Shown here: positions 36,571 to 50,128 of the stretch, piece after piece
Layout of the letters: each line of letters begins with the position of its first letter
How positions within the stretch are numbered: the stretch's first letter is position 1
From: Diadema setosum
Taxonomy: Eukaryota > Echinodermata > Echinoidea > Diadematoida > Diadematidae
Reading direction: 5' to 3'
NCBI GenBank assembly: GCA_033980235.1
Contig: CM067075.1
Location: 29,082,385 to 29,146,384, forward strand
Length of the DNA stretch: 64,000 nt
Made by a program: the position numbers and the translations under genes
Notes under the pieces: generated by a model
What the model was told of the DNA's origin: nothing
Seen by the model: the letters and a program-made list of their open reading frames with translations, nothing else
Database searches by the model: none

Positions 36571-38003
36571 TTTTTTTATTTATTTTGAATCGATGTCATC
36601 ATTCAGTGAACGCAGAATGATATAGCTCCTTTTCAAAGAAGTGGAGGCGAGTTGATTTCTGCTTCAAAGAAGTGAAACTATATGTCATTTCATCACAACA
36701 GCATAAGCTACGTGCTTGCCAACCTTTGGTGACCTCATTGTGTCCTCCAGATGTCCGTGAGATTACTTTAGAAAATGATATTGATATCAGACAAGGGCAT
36801 CATGAGCCAGTAAGATAATGAAGGATAAACTTTCAACAGGAAGTTAACGCAATAAGAACTCTTTTTTCCTAATTTACTTCTTCTCTGGCATAATGTCAAA
36901 CTTGACGGTAAACGGAATACTTTATGAACACAAAATTCCGGGCAAATTCAGACACATTTGAAGTTAGTGACGTCTTTCAACCTTATGGAGTGCCGACAAA
37001 ACCTCCAAAATACACAACAGATGTGTAGAATTCGTTAAAGCGTTTGTCACGGTCTCTGAGTTGTGGCAACCATTAACCCATTTAGTGCCACGTTTATTAC
37101 CTTCCATAGGTATATTTGTGTGAAATATGTGCATATTTGACTCGTTGGCACAGAAAGGGCCAAAGGATAGTCATTTGCAGTTGCCGTCGATGTGTGATAC
37201 TCATGTCACGCATTTCATATTCTCTTGAAAGTCTTATTCCTATATCAGTGACGGTGATAATTAAGGATACTTATACACATGAAAACAGCAAAAAGGGCCT
37301 TACATAATTACATTACGGATGTATTTAAACATACACGCGATACCGTCTGATGCAATACACATTCAAGACAGTCGCAAATTCGAATTCTTGTTATCGTTAC
37401 TGCAGAGCAATGTTTAACTAAACACATCTAACCGACGTCTCTCGTTTAATATTGAATAGCAGTGATTGAGCATTACGCGGCGGCGGAATGAGCAGCTCGC
37501 AAAAGCAAACAGTAATTTGGAAAATCGATATCACTGCTTTCAACGTCCTCTTCTGTACGATTTCGTCATTCGATTTACAGAGCACTTGTAATATCATTCA
37601 CAGAGAACTGAGTAAACATTTGGTTGACATAATTTGTTTAACGGTTCCTGTAGTCTCTGACTATGACGCGGAAACGATTTTTTTAACTCAAATTGCAGCG
37701 TCTCTCATGATATTACAGATAAGGTAATATTCTGCGTCACATTTAAGCTGGAATTTCACTTTCTCCTTCTTTCTACTTCCTTACACTAACACTTGATTAT
37801 CAAGTCTCTTCACTTGTTTGTTTGTTTAATTTGCTTTTCACAAACGCCGGTATAGAATGTAACATCATATATAGTATGAATAAGATTAACTGTCACTTTG
37901 CGAGATAGAGATGGTTGGAATTTGATTCTTGCTATCATTATGCAAAGTAATCATTGTCTATAGTATTCATTCATGACTTCACTCAGTCATAAATTACTTC
38001 GTT
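36571..38003. other. Gene-free region, probable intron
   Basis: No supported exon. The 79-codon frame at 37488-37727 has no family signature and ends without a clear splice context. Confidence 0.45.
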
Positions 38004-38478
38004 CATTTATTTATTCATTCATTCATTTATTCATTCATTCATTCATTCCGTCATTCATTCATTCATTTATTCATTCATTCATTCATCCATTCATTCATTC
38101 ATCCATTCATTCATTCATTCATTCATTCATCCATCCATTCATTCATTCATTCATCCATTCATCCATTCATTCATTCATCCATTCATTCATCCATTCATTC
38201 ATTCATTCATTCATTCATCCATTCATTCATTCATTCATCCATTCATCCATCCATTCATTCATTCATTCATCCATTCATTCATCTATTCATTCATTCATTC
38301 ATTCATTCATTCATTCATTCACCCATTCATTCATTCATTCATTCATTCATTCATTCATCCATTCATTCATCCATTCATTCATTCATTCATCCATTCATCC
38401 ATTCATTCATTCATTCATTCATTCATTCATTCATTCATTCATTCATTCATTCATTCATTCATCATTCATTCATTCATT
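38004..38478. repeat. Very long (ATTC)n array with ATCC variants, about 475 bp
   Basis: More than 110 tetranucleotide units, mostly ATTC, with ATCC units scattered at irregular spacing and rare ATTT or ACCC units. Because 4 is not a multiple of 3, the 183-codon frame here merely repeats SFIH-type peptides. The absence of stops follows from the repeat unit. Confidence 0.92.
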
Positions 38479-39159
38479 TTCAGATCATGTAGTAGAACAC
38501 CCTAATCAGCGTAACCATACATAAATAACGGTGGAATTTAAAAAAAAAAACTTATTTCAAAACATATGTCATTTCGCTCACATCAAATATTATTTACACA
38601 TATCTTTTTCCCTTGATTATCACTGCAACTTATGTCAAGAGTATCAGTACAGGTAGTAATGATAATCAAAGTCATAGAGTCTACATCACCATGGTCGATG
38701 ATACTGATATTAACTTCTTCATTCCATCAGCATGTGGTACTCACCGTTGTAATAAACGAAGGGCAGCTAGGAACCAATGCGGAAAAACAGTCTTCATGAT
38801 ATCGATTCAGCCCTGTCCAATGACCTAATTCAAGATGAATACAAAAGGCATGAAAGGTATTCTTTATTACGAAGGGTCGATTTCTAGATGGGAATATTCT
38901 CAAATAACCAAGCTTGTATGGTCTGTCTACAAAACTACTTATGAAACTGTTCATCTCTCCATCTCTATCTCTTTTAATTTGTCTGTCTGTATGATGTTTA
39001 ATTTTTCTCTCTCTCTCTCGTCTCTCTTTTTTCTTTGTTTTCTGTTGGTCAACAGGTTTCCATGGCAAACTGAATGTGTGGGCAATGACATTTCGATTTG
39101 CGCGGCATAGCTTGGCAGAGGAAATCTTGATCGATATTGTCTCGGTGATATTTCGAGAA

Positions 39160-39545
39160 TGTATTCCCATTTTCTCTCCTCTTCTTCTAATCCTCCTCTT
39201 TTTTTTTTCTTCTTTGCTCCTCCTCTCCTTTTCCTACTCTTTCTTACCTTCCTCTTTTTTATTTCTCACGGATTTCATTCCACTTCGAACACCACCTCCC
39301 TTTTCCTACTACTTTTCACCTTTCCTTTTTCTTGTTCATCTACTACTTTTTCTTCTTCTTCTTCGTCCCTTCCTGTTCCATATCTTTCGTTTCTCCCTTC
39401 TTCCGCTCCTTTTTTCTTCTTCCTTTCCCTTCCTCCCATTCGACGTCATCCCTCGACCCCTCCTCCACTTTATGTTTTACCTCTTATTCTTCTTCTTCTA
39501 CCATTCCTCCTCCCCTCTCTCTCCCCTTATTCTTCCCACTACTAA
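39160..39545. repeat. Polypyrimidine tract, about 385 bp
   Basis: Almost only C and T on the + strand (CTTCTT, CTCCTCTTT and similar), so the opposite strand is nearly pure purine. Long leucine/phenylalanine/serine-rich frames across it are composition effects. Confidence 0.8.
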
Positions 39546-39570
39546 TAACTGTTACTATGACCCTATACCA

Positions 39571-39625
39571 TGTTACTACTACTACTACTACTACTACTAT
39601 ACTACTACTACTACATGTACTACTA

Positions 39626-39692
<67 letters not shown>

Positions 39693-39721
39693 GTTACTAC
39701 TACCTCTACTACTATTACTAT

Positions 39722-39777
<56 letters not shown>

Positions 39778-39903
39778 TACTACTGTATACTACTTCTACT
39801 AGACTACTACTAATAATATATTGTACTACTACTACTGCTATTACTATCATACTACTACTGCTGCTACTACTGCTTTTACTACTACTGCTACTACACTACT
39901 CCG
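39571..39903. repeat. (ACT)n microsatellite, about 330 bp
   Basis: Tandem ACT/CTA units with occasional ATT, GTT or GCT changes. Frames read poly-L, poly-T, poly-Y or, on the other strand, poly-V. Confidence 0.92.
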
Positions 39904-42689
39904 TATTTCACATCTTCCTACTTTTTTCCTTCTCTTTCTATGCCTCTTTATGTCTTTTTCAGCCATTTCAAGGAACGTAATCATAGATTCTGTGAGTAAA
40001 ATTCAAACAATATCTCTCATCTCGGTTTGATACGTCATCGCCGTGACAGAAATCGAATGTTATTCTAACAACGCCGAACATTATCGCCGTTGCTATGACA
40101 ATGGAATTGTACCCGCCAGAGATGATTAAGTCGTAACCATCAAATTGCAAATATCAGCCATTGTCTCAATCTATGCAATATTATGACCAACAACGGTGGA
40201 TTTTCCCTCGTGGCCTAGAATGATTATTTTGAGCTAAATAGATGTATACATTTGGCACTCATGTATCGCTGGCGACGTATCTAGGTCTTTCTGGCGATTC
40301 GAAATGTTTGAAATGGAAATTATGTCCTTCGTTCATAATACAGTTTCATTCCAACATTTCGACAACCCCCTTTTGTTCGGAGTAATGGGCGTATATATAC
40401 GAACTTGGGAGCCTTTGAATATGATGTGTATTTGCAAATTCCATTGTAGATTACATACGGGGGTGTGCGACAAGATAAAAGCGTGCCCGATATAAGGCTG
40501 ACTTGTATTTGAACACGTGCTCCCAAGGAGTTCGCAGCTATTGTTGACAGCGGTTACCACGGAAACGGCGCTCATCGGTCGCAGTGAGGGGAAACTCCTA
40601 CAGGAAAATAACGTGCCATTATATCTTCCTTCCGTCCAGAGGCGTCGCGCCACAATGCCAACACATTCCTGCCGCGTTGATTCTCTGTAGTACATGGTAA
40701 CCAACAACGAATCCCTATAATAGCCTGATTAACATTCTTGCCCTTGCAATACAGTATTTAACGTGTGTAAGGACAAAACAAAACGAATGAAATGAACACA
40801 CTTGTCATTGGTGCCCATAACACCATGGGAGGATTAATATCACTAATGCCCTTATGTGACCTTAACCTTGAGTTGGTATACACTTGATTTCATTACGAAG
40901 GTTTTATCACCTCAACAATACGGTCTAGAAGGGTGGGAACGGGGAATCTTTTACTAGCGAAGGAGAAAAAACAACAAAATCAACTAGAAAAGGAAGGAGA
41001 GACAACGAGAGAGAGAAAATTAAATTAATGCCAATTAATATCTAACAGAAAAATATGAAATGGAAAGAGAAGGAGGAATCAGGGGTTGTGGTTTGCTCAG
41101 GCTAGTTTAATGAACTGCCATTTGTAATAATGTCCATATGGGTTTGAATGAGTGAAGTGATAACGAAATAACAATATCGTCAAGAAATTGTCATTTTGTC
41201 GACCATGGAAGAGACCATGCGACATGTGGCGCCCCATACTTAACTACGAGCTCATCTTCGAAGTTAAGGATCACCGTCTGACAAGTCTGAACGCAACTGT
41301 AATATCCTCGCAGGTCTTCCACCTACTAAACGAATTTTTATACGCATAACATTCTGTTTCCAAGTCACAAGGGAGAAAAGGTATTCTTTGCATCAGAATT
41401 ATTGCAATTCTACCGACCTGTAAAAGAATAAATGAATAATTTTTGTTTACAAGACGCAGTGAAAAAACAACAACAACAAGTATCCGTCGCAATAGAACTA
41501 TTGAATTGTTACAATAGGTAAAAGATATTATAATATTGTAGTTGTGTTTGTCTTTTTGTTTGTTTGTTTTTGTTGTTATTCTGTTTGGGTTTTCCTATTG
41601 GGGGTAATAGTAATGATGGTTCATCTGCAAAAGACGTCGTTTATAACAATCTGCGTATGAACAAACCAACGGGAGAGTTGTGACGATGACACAATCGCTT
41701 CATCTATACTTTGCTTTGCGAAACATCAGGGTCCAATTACTTTCTTCTTTTATGTCAGAGTATCATGAAGATATTACTTCTCTGTTTGCTGTTTGATCTG
41801 TGCTCTATCTATCAGAGCCACCTTTATAAATGGAGTGGCTTCGCCTTCATACCCAACGTCGAACATGCACTTCCCCAACCTCAATTGCGACCAGCACAAT
41901 ATTAGATTAAGCTTATTAGATGTAGTGTATGACGAAAATATATCATTTTGTTCCCTTGTGCCAGTTTTGCGGCATACATGGCATAGATTGAATGAATGCT
42001 GTTCGACATGATGTGCTAAGAGACGCACAGCCTCATCATAATCTGTGGTTGTGATGGAAAATACCCATCTCGTAATTGGACGTTTTTATTTTGCATGAAG
42101 CAACCTGAAAAGGACATTTAAGGGGAGTTGGGAGAACTTTGGTAATGAGGGTTGTCACTTTTCATTTTCAGCAGTGTAGCGATCATGTGGCACTGATGTT
42201 ATGTATCTTATGTATACCAAAGGCTGTTCTTCACGGCCTAAAAGCTTGCCGCATTACATTGCTGCCATGACAACATAAAAACTCACGCAAGCGAGCTCTA
42301 GATTCCGAGGCGATGAACCACACTAGATGCAAATAGATTTCGAAATATGTTTTAACAGCTGATGCGAAAGGTACAACCTACGATCAGAAAACAGCTTCTT
42401 TATCTTTCCAGTAACCAGAAAAACCTACCTCGGTACGTATAATATTATCGTACAGCAACTGCAACTGCGGTATAAATAAATAATAGAATGCAAACTGGAT
42501 CACACTAACATGACTACTGTGTGATACAAGATTCGCAAAAGCTGCAAAGCACGTGAAAGAAATTGTGAATTAGTCAGGTCGCCTGATTATGGCTTGAATG
42601 AACTGCTCATAAATACACCTATTAGAAAATAACAAAATTTTCATGTCGAATGACAGGGAAAAAAAATCATCTACGGCGCATTTATTGTA
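39904..42689. other. Gene-free region with a few regulatory-looking words
   Basis: The segment 40480-40720 is GC/CpG-richer and carries an X-box match at 40553. A remnant of the 8 kb MITE family lies at about 41158-41236 (GTCATTTTGTCGACCATGG, then CCATGCGACATGTGGCGCC). The 124-codon frame on the - strand at 40333-40707 has no recognisable domain. Confidence 0.4.
40553..40566. promoter_or_regulatory. RFX X-box match
   Basis: GTTACCACGGAAAC fits the strict pattern GTTNCC-N2-GGNAAC that RFX factors bind in ciliary gene promoters. It lies in a GC-richer island. No transcription start is identified beside it, so function is inferred from the motif alone. Confidence 0.3.
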
Positions 42690-42895
42690 AAACCAGCCAA
42701 TTTATTACTAATTGAGAGTGCAATCACGCACGAAGAACCACAACCGCTATTTTACCACATCCACGAACTTACATGAGTGATCACAATCATGGTAATAACA
42801 AATGATCACTGCCTGGTAAAGTAACGAAAGAAATCGGCGTTGCATTCGGCTATTCATGAAAATGTTATAAACATGTAAAATTGGCTGGTTTATCA
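42690..42895. mobile_element. Possible short TIR element
   Basis: AAAACCAGCCAATTTA at the left and TAAAATTGGCTGGTTTAT at the right form terminal inverted repeats about 200 bp apart. AAACCAGCCAAT recurs at about 43772. No duplication of flanking bases is clear. Confidence 0.45.
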
Positions 42896-43029
42896 ATGTA
42901 CTCAAATTTATGGCTTTTGTTTTCCCTCGGAGCCCGCAGTATCGACCTGCCCAAATCCCCTGTTTCTGTTCAAAACTTGGAACAAAGTTTGCATTCGTGA
43001 GTTAATTATACAACTTATGCATTAGCATA

Positions 43030-43310
43030 CGTAACGGTTACAGTTCGTCATTCCGGAGGTTCATTATTTCGAAAGATTGTTATTCCAGAGGTTCATTAAT
43101 CCGAAAATGAAATGACGTTCCTCATTCCGAAGGTTCGCTAATCCAAAAATGAAATAAGGTTCGTTATTCCGAAGTTTCGTTTCACCTTCTGTTCATTTTC
43201 GGATTTACAAACCATATTTCATTTCGGAATAACAAACTTTCGAAATAACAAAAAGAGAATTCGTGTGTTTCATATCATAAAATCTTCAAAATAACGAACA
43301 TCACCCGTGC
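43030..43310. mobile_element. Foldback MITE of TTCGTTATTCCGAA modules
   Basis: Dense GGTTCGTTATTCCGAAG and CATTTCGGAATAACAAAC words in both orientations, ending AACGAACATCACCCG. This is the fuller relative of the piece at 34463-34560. It is non-coding. Confidence 0.65.
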
Positions 43311-46300
43311 TCAAAAAAAAAATGCTAGCAGCAGAAACAACGAACAAAAGCTGTAGAAAAATATTGCGACTAAAAGTCCCCGAATTGCCTAATGATGGCT
43401 GATAAGATAAAGGAATCTTCAAATCCTGAAACAAGTGATATGGCTATATACGGACACACACATTGTCACATATCGTATAGATACCACAAACCAAGTACTG
43501 ATACATGTCGAGACACACAAACAAAGACAAAACACTTATGGAAAATACCTCCGTGTACTCTTGAAAGCGGTTTTTTGCCTTCAATACGAAGAAAAAGTAA
43601 CATAATCATATTCGTCACTGTCCCTTTGGACTCCACTATATAGGAGAGGTTGACTGTACTTTGTAATAGTATACATAGTTATAGTACTGACCTTCTATTT
43701 GCTTTGTCCTGTAATGTTTCACGCTCATCGCCATTGATCAAGTCCACCAAGCTCCTATCATTCTCTTGCCAAACCAGCCAATCTAAAAAATTGGAGTGAA
43801 CTTTTAACGCCTGAGCGGCATTGTATTTAGCCCCCAGGCCGTGACGCGCTCTTCCTTTCGATATTTCAGCGAGTCATTTTGAATCCGAAACACCTACAAT
43901 ATGTGTACCCATTCACAAAGAATAATGTGGCGTGAATGGCGACGTGTCCTTAGTAGCCCATCGTTTATTGGTATATTGTATGGGAAGTCAGACAGCCCAT
44001 CATAGGCTACGAGAAATTTGAATATTTAATTATACATTGTCAAACAAAGTTATACTACTCGGCGATTTTAATTGCAATACATCGTATAATGACGGACTCT
44101 TACCTGTCAAACGAAAAAAAAAAATGTCCCATGTACACAGATGACATATTCATCTCAACCAAATAGCCAAGATAAAATTGTGAAAAGGAATCTTTTTTTC
44201 CGGAATGTACAGAATTGTGATATCATTAATAAGAATTCGAAACAAATTTTCAAAGTATTGATCGAAGTAAAAGTTTATTTTCTTCGACAACGTCATTTTA
44301 CCAAAATCTCTGTCTTATTGCTGTTTTTATTGTCGAATTGTTTGTACATTATATCTTGAAAAAAAGTTGCAGAAATAAAGTGTAGTTGAAAGAATTGTGA
44401 AATGTCTCGGACGATAGACTGTATTATGAGAATCAAACATTTTTTTCCCATTTGAATCTCCGAGGAGTTGATATCTCGCTATGATGATACCTCACACTGT
44501 TCATTACATTTCACCATGGGAAAGCTGTGCAAACTTCAAAATTAATCCGCACGAATTACTTTGAGTAAGAATTATTTTACATCCCAGCATTATTAAAACT
44601 ATGTTGCCCGCACTAACATGTCAATCAACATGATCAATGGAAGAGCAGAAGTATTCAAAATAATGTCAATATTGTATTTGGAACCACTGTTAAACAAAAG
44701 TAATAATAATAAGTCATAGAACACGATATCCAATAAAGTGCTATCTCCAAATACTCTGTCCAAGGATTACTACAAAGGAAAATAATCTATATATACGTTT
44801 CCACCATCTTGTGCAATGCACTCCCTTATTGTACTGTTCAGAATTGCACGTCCTTCCTTGCTTTCAAAGATATTGCAAAAGCTTTAGAATTGTAGGCCTA
44901 CTTGATAATTATCACTCGGCGAAAAGGAAAGGCGGATGTTTGCGTGCATTCAATTAGCGCGGATTGGTTGGCGTTTTCTTTTTAGTGATTTTTCTGTTTT
45001 TGTTGAATGCATGAGGATTCCCGGGTTTCATATCGCTTCAATTATGCTATTGACAAGTTGATGTATATACATTTTACATGATGCATGTACAGTGTAATAA
45101 TTGATTCACTCTCTGTGCATATGATTTGATTTTTTTTTTAATTCATGTTTCAATATGTTCCATGTATTTTCATGACATGCAGTCATTGTCAGTGATTGTT
45201 AAACTGCATAATTATAAGGGCGTCTCTGGAAAAAACAGTTTGGTATATAAAATTGAGTAGGCCAACTCTGCGGGATGAAATGAAGAAAACAGATAAATAA
45301 AAAGAATAGATGAATAAACTTCTCTTACATATTATGCTAAGTGCACAATAAATTATTCTCGATGACATTTCTTTTTAACAACGTGATAACGATATAACGC
45401 CGACTGTCTTAGAACTCAACGCAAACGTTTACCACCTGATTGCACCATTATGATTGACCGGACACTCCTTACATTGCCTTAACAATTGTATGGTAAAACT
45501 CTGATAAATCTGAAGGCCGTACATATAAAAAGTCACTTCATGAACGAATCAAGATTACAAACGAGCATATATACACAGTAAGCAGTCAGACAGACATTAT
45601 CACAGAAAAAAAGTAGGGAACTACAACTCAAATGACTGAATGCCAATGTCATGAAGATTACGAAAAAATTACGAGTCCATTATCCTGTGTATAAATACAA
45701 AACACTTCTATTCCCTTTCTTGTTATCTAAGCCGCCATACATGAAAAGTGACATCGGTCCCGTTAATTATGTCTCATATCAGTCCAATGATAAGGATGAT
45801 AACAATTATAATATCAATAATGATAATGATGATAACGAAAATAGAAAAGTAAATAGTAGTAGTACTGTAGGCAGTTGTAGTTGTAGTAGACGTAGTAGTA
45901 GTGGTAGTAGTAGTATATAGACAATAATATAACTCATTAATTCATTTATCTATTCATGCATGCCGAAACAACAGATAGTTTAATAGGATTCAATGCCAAC
46001 CTTCGACAGAGCTTCCATGAGAATGGGAGGAAGAGATCCTTACCCCCCCCCCCCCCCCTCAAAAAAAAAAAATGAATAGTAGGCCCTAGGCCTAAACGAG
46101 CAAGGAAATAAAATGATAAACGACAAAAATTCAGTAGTTGGTTACAATAGAATGGATGAATGATTTACAAAATAATTATCTGCTCACTTAAGTAATCACT
46201 TAGAATTATAAATTGATTACTTGATCATCAATATTATCATTATCTTCATTCATCGTCCATCAATTAATGAGCTGTTTCACCTTTCATCTCTCTCACCCAG
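43311..46300. other. Gene-free region, probable intron
   Basis: Contains a (TAG)n stretch at 45855-45918 and a C run then A run at 46042-46073. The short frames (43392-43643, 44141-44359, 45651-45920) show no domain. The last 12 bases, ending CTCTCACCCAG, are the acceptor of the next exon. Confidence 0.45.
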
Positions 46301-46451
46301 ACTCATCCCGACCAGATGCGAGGGGCGACGAGGAGAAAACAGAACGACCTAATGCACCGCCAGATCAAAGCTTTCGAGGCCACGCTGCAACGTGTTACGG
46401 AGCGCCACGACACGGGTGCGCTCTACCTCATGCTCACCAGGGTAGTGCCTT
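46301..46451 (+). CDS. Coding exon of an unidentified coiled-coil gene (exon I of three supported)
   Basis: Bounded by the acceptor CTCTCACCCAG (46290-46300) and a consensus donor GTAAGT at 46452. It is open in phase 0 at the start (THPDQ, then MRGATRRKQNDLMHRQ and so on) and ends one base into a codon, which is exactly what the next exon (starting with two bases of a codon at 48772) requires. The alternative donor at 46442 would break the frame. It encodes a basic helix. Translation may begin at Met 46316, or upstream exons may be joined in frame. Confidence 0.8.
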
Positions 46452-48771
46452 GTAAGTCCGTGTATTGCCCGATTCAATTAAGCTGGATATTATATAAAAA
46501 AAGAAGCTGTATTTCACATTCCTTATCAAGAACGAGGACAGTCGAAAATGGTATGAGTGATGTAGAGAAAGACAGCGAAGACTCATCGATGATGGACGAA
46601 CTGTAGATGTGAAGGAATAGCAGCAAAACAAATCTGTCATAACTGTTTAGCGTCCTAATAAGCCAGTTCGTAATTAGCTCATGTACACATTGGTACAATG
46701 ACCTTTCTTTTTTCTCAGTTGGTTAGGCACTTCACTCGTTTTCAAAGCGGCGTAATGCATAAGCTTGCCAAACGTAACAATATTTATGGAATTCATGTTC
46801 AAACAAAGAACGTGCTTGCGGTGAGAGCACATGTTAAGAATACTCCATCAGTTGACAATTTAGCAGGCATCCATTTCATCGTTTTCTATTGAATGCAATA
46901 GCAGCTAACAGCCTGTTTCCTTTTATGTTGCGAAATACCATTCTTGTTGTCAGGTGGATGTGTTGGCAATTACCATTTAGATAAGGATCACATGAATAAT
47001 CATCGCATCACAGATGCTTATCTCAATTTACAATTTACAACTTACAATTTACAATTTACAAACCAAAATCCCTGTTGGTACAAATGATCCTTTTCTGCTC
47101 ATGCGCAAAGTGGAATTACGAACTGGTCTATTGGAAGAGTTTTGATCGTAAAACAGGTTAAGCACCATTACAAAAAGTGAATAAAGTAAGTCCATCATCA
47201 TAGCAAAATAAAGCATTTCTAGTGATACTTCGCGTGCTACAGAACAAGGAATGTTCTTGAAGTTATGAATAAAATTTGTCATGCTGTTTAAGCAGGTTTA
47301 ATAGTAAATATCTCACATTTACTACAAGAATGGAGTAAACTCGTCTTTCAATTAAACTCTTCATATTATGCTAACATATGGTGTTGTTTACACCAAGCAC
47401 CAACATCGAATATGATACCATGTAAAATAAATAGTAATAATAATAATAATGATAATGACAGAAAAGGAGGAGAAGAAGAAGAAGAATAGAGCAGACATTT
47501 CCTTGTCTCATCAAGAATGTGTAATTACCGAATACATGAAATCATATTCCTCTTCTCTATACTATGTACATTATGTACACTATTAAATACATTTTAAGAT
47601 GGCAGTCCTGAGCAGGTTTAAGTGTTCGTTGGGAAAGATGTTTAAAATAAGATATATACTTCAGCTTAATAACCCTGAACAGATCCCACATGGCTCTACA
47701 TCGGTTAAAATGAAAGAAAGAAAATTGCTTGTTGCGTTTGCCGACTAAAACCTCTACTCGTTATAATGTGTGCGCCCATCTTCAAATCTGTACTGACTTG
47801 CCTCTACATTTTACCTATTATAGCTCCTGCAGTTACAGTTTGTCTACAGTTGAATACCTTGTCTGGGAATTTGAATATTTCGTATCGGGTAGTGGTTATC
47901 ACGCAACAGGAGTCATCACACTAATGTTTACATTTGTAATTAACTCTTGTAATCCCCAAACTTTACATGGCCAGCTAGATTGACTGATACAAACGTATAG
48001 TCGATACATGTTATCTTTCCTTTGAGCTCATGTACACGATTATTTTAGTGGGAGCGTTTCATTTCTGCTGGTTGGTTTTGTTATCTGTTTGAAAATCGTT
48101 GATAACCCTTCCAACTTAAAAATAGGAGATAGAGCAAAACCATACGCGCTAATGGGTCAGTACCTCCCTCTCCTTCCCTTCCCCTCTCTCCATGGATCTG
48201 TGTGTGTGTGTGTGTGTGTGTATCACAGAAGTTCAACCTGCGACTTTGCATTGCGGCGAATGATTAATGTAGATATACCGTCACAATTATACAGCCGTCG
48301 GGATGTCAGCTACCAAGTATAATTATTATAGGCCCATATAATGTACGCAGTAATAGGCTCCAGTGAAACATAGGGGGGGGGGGGGGGGGGGCTGCAGCAG
48401 GACTGACGGCCATGTGCTATTTATAAATTAAGAGTATTTTTCATATCCTATCGGGAACTGTCGAATGGGTTTCAGGCGACACGAACGTATTCAATTCCTT
48501 TTTTAACCTTGCAGGGTATATATAAATTATATATACATATTATATACATATATATATATATATATTAATTCTAGTGCCTTGGCCACTGCCTTGATTAGTG
48601 CACAACACTGGGAGGATTATGAATACCGTTATCATTTTCCATTAACTTGCATTTGTTGGGACAAGAAAATACGGTGTAAGCAAAAAGCACTACACGATAA
48701 CATATGGCATGTTCCTGGCCACAGGGTTTCACTTACTGCCTGTTATTACGATCATTTTCACTCTGTCCCAG
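46452..48771 (+). other. Intron I of the coiled-coil gene
   Basis: 2320 bp from GTAAGT to the acceptor 'cactctgtcccag'. Contains (AAT)n/(GAA)n at about 47437-47487, (GT)n at 48200-48221, a G run of about 21 at 48371-48391 and (AT)n near 48525-48565. The open frame leading into exon II from 48579 is intronic, since the acceptor lies inside it. Confidence 0.7.
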
Positions 48772-50128
48772 ACAACCAGACAGTGAACGCTGTCGACGAA
48801 GTCCATCTTCAAATCAACAGGTGGTACGCCGAGCGGGATGGGAACAACGACGACTTCACCGTGTCGGACCGCTTCATGACTTTTGCACAGGACATCCAGT
48901 ACCTGAAGCAGATGAAGAGCGTGTTCGACGAGCGCATCTACTCCGTGCTCTTTGAGTTCTACTACGAGATGGTGATGGAAGAGATCCCGCAGGCCATCCG
49001 GCTGGTGGAAAAGGGAGGTGGAGCGCCCTCTGTGCGGGGTTCCACCCTCCTGGTAATGTCCAATATCGACAATTACGCAGCCCTGCAGGATTCCATGCCG
49101 GTGAAGACACTTTACGACATCTCCAAGGACTGCGAGAAACTCTTCGAGATCATTCACCAGCTCCAGCAGGTCGATGTCAGCTGGGGGTCGCTGCTGCACT
49201 CGGGGGATGTCAACACCACTTTGTTCGACCCGGATTCGCTGAAAGACGTCATCGCTTTTCCGAATCACAAACGCTTCGAAGCTGTTCTGAGGCTCATCCC
49301 GGACTTGCTGCGAAAGATCCACAGGGCCGTGGAACTATCGAAGAATTGGTGGTATCAGGCGGAGCGGATCCGACGGCGACTGCGAGGTCAGAGGATCAGG
49401 GAGAAAAGGGAACCTTCGATCACACAGGACGGGGAGGACGTTGAGCCGCTTGCAGACAAGCAGACAACACACGTGGACAGCAGCCAAGAGGAAGAATTAC
49501 CACGAAAATCCCGTAAGCCGGCGAAGCATCCGGAGAAGGTTAGCAGAACTCCGGCTCCACGTCAGCCACGTCTTGCCTCGCCCTCATCAAGCGATGACGA
49601 ATATGATGAGAACGAAACACCACAGCACGACCCTTCACCACCTGCGACTCCTGAACTACTGCTGGAGCGACGGGACAATTCGGAGGAAGGAGACGTTCCA
49701 GGGCGACTGGCGAACAATCAACTCACCTTCCCGGCTGTCATCGAAACCATCGATCAGCGCGTTAAGGAATTATCGACGTCCATCGCGCTTAAACAGATGG
49801 ATCTCGTCAGCGACACCAACGAGGTCGATTTTTTCACGAGGCGTCATCAACGCATCCGTAGACTGCGGGGCAACCTCTCCCGGACAATCAGCGCAACGGA
49901 AGCGATGCACGCCGAGCTGGTCGGCTACAGAAAGATGAAACAACGGCTGGTCGAGCAGCTTGATGAAACGCGGGACCCCATGGACAGGAGACGATTGCGT
50001 GAGAAGCTGAAGCTCTTGGAGAAGAGAGTCAAGGATATTCACGAGCTGTCAGAAGTCATTGACTATCGACATCAAATTATGTCCAGCGACTTGCGACTAG
50101 AGTTGGATATAAAGGAAACATTCACAAG
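48772..50128 (+). CDS. Main coding exon of an unidentified coiled-coil gene (exon II)
   Basis: I do not recognise the family. Numbering from Met 46316, residues 47-251 form a mostly helical, stop-free, GC-rich domain with a distinctive segment around MKSVFDERIYSVLFEFYYEM (about 93-112) and a conserved-looking NWWYQAERIRRRLRG (237-251). Residues 252-366 are a charged, proline- and serine-rich linker with an acidic SSSDDEYDENE patch. Residues about 366-498 are strongly helical with heptad-like spacing of hydrophobics (RRLREKLKLLEKRVKDIHEL), a probable coiled coil. The acceptor at 48770-48771 and donor GTTTGT at 50129 keep frame with both neighbours (phase 1 in, phase 2 out). There is no signal peptide or membrane segment, so a cytosolic scaffold or cytoskeletal role is the simplest inference. 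Confidence 0.88.

Noticed and set aside
38004..38524. 183-codon open frame (SFIH repeats)
   Set aside because: Translation of a tetranucleotide microsatellite; the lack of stops follows from the repeat unit.
39076..39813. 245-codon open frame starting MWAMTFRFARHSLAEEIL
   Set aside because: Most of it is a polypyrimidine tract and (ACT)n. The first 30 codons follow a plausible acceptor at 39054-39055, but the needed phase does not fit the 32701 exon and no convincing donor follows, so I did not call an exon.
46442..46443. Alternative donor (AGG|GTAGTG) for exon I
   Set aside because: Its phase 0 would put the next exon out of frame, while the GTAAGT donor at 46452 keeps it in frame.
48579..48771. 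N-terminal 64 codons of the long frame at 48579-50165
   Set aside because: AT-rich, intron-like, and upstream of the acceptor whose phase exactly matches the exon at 46301-46451.
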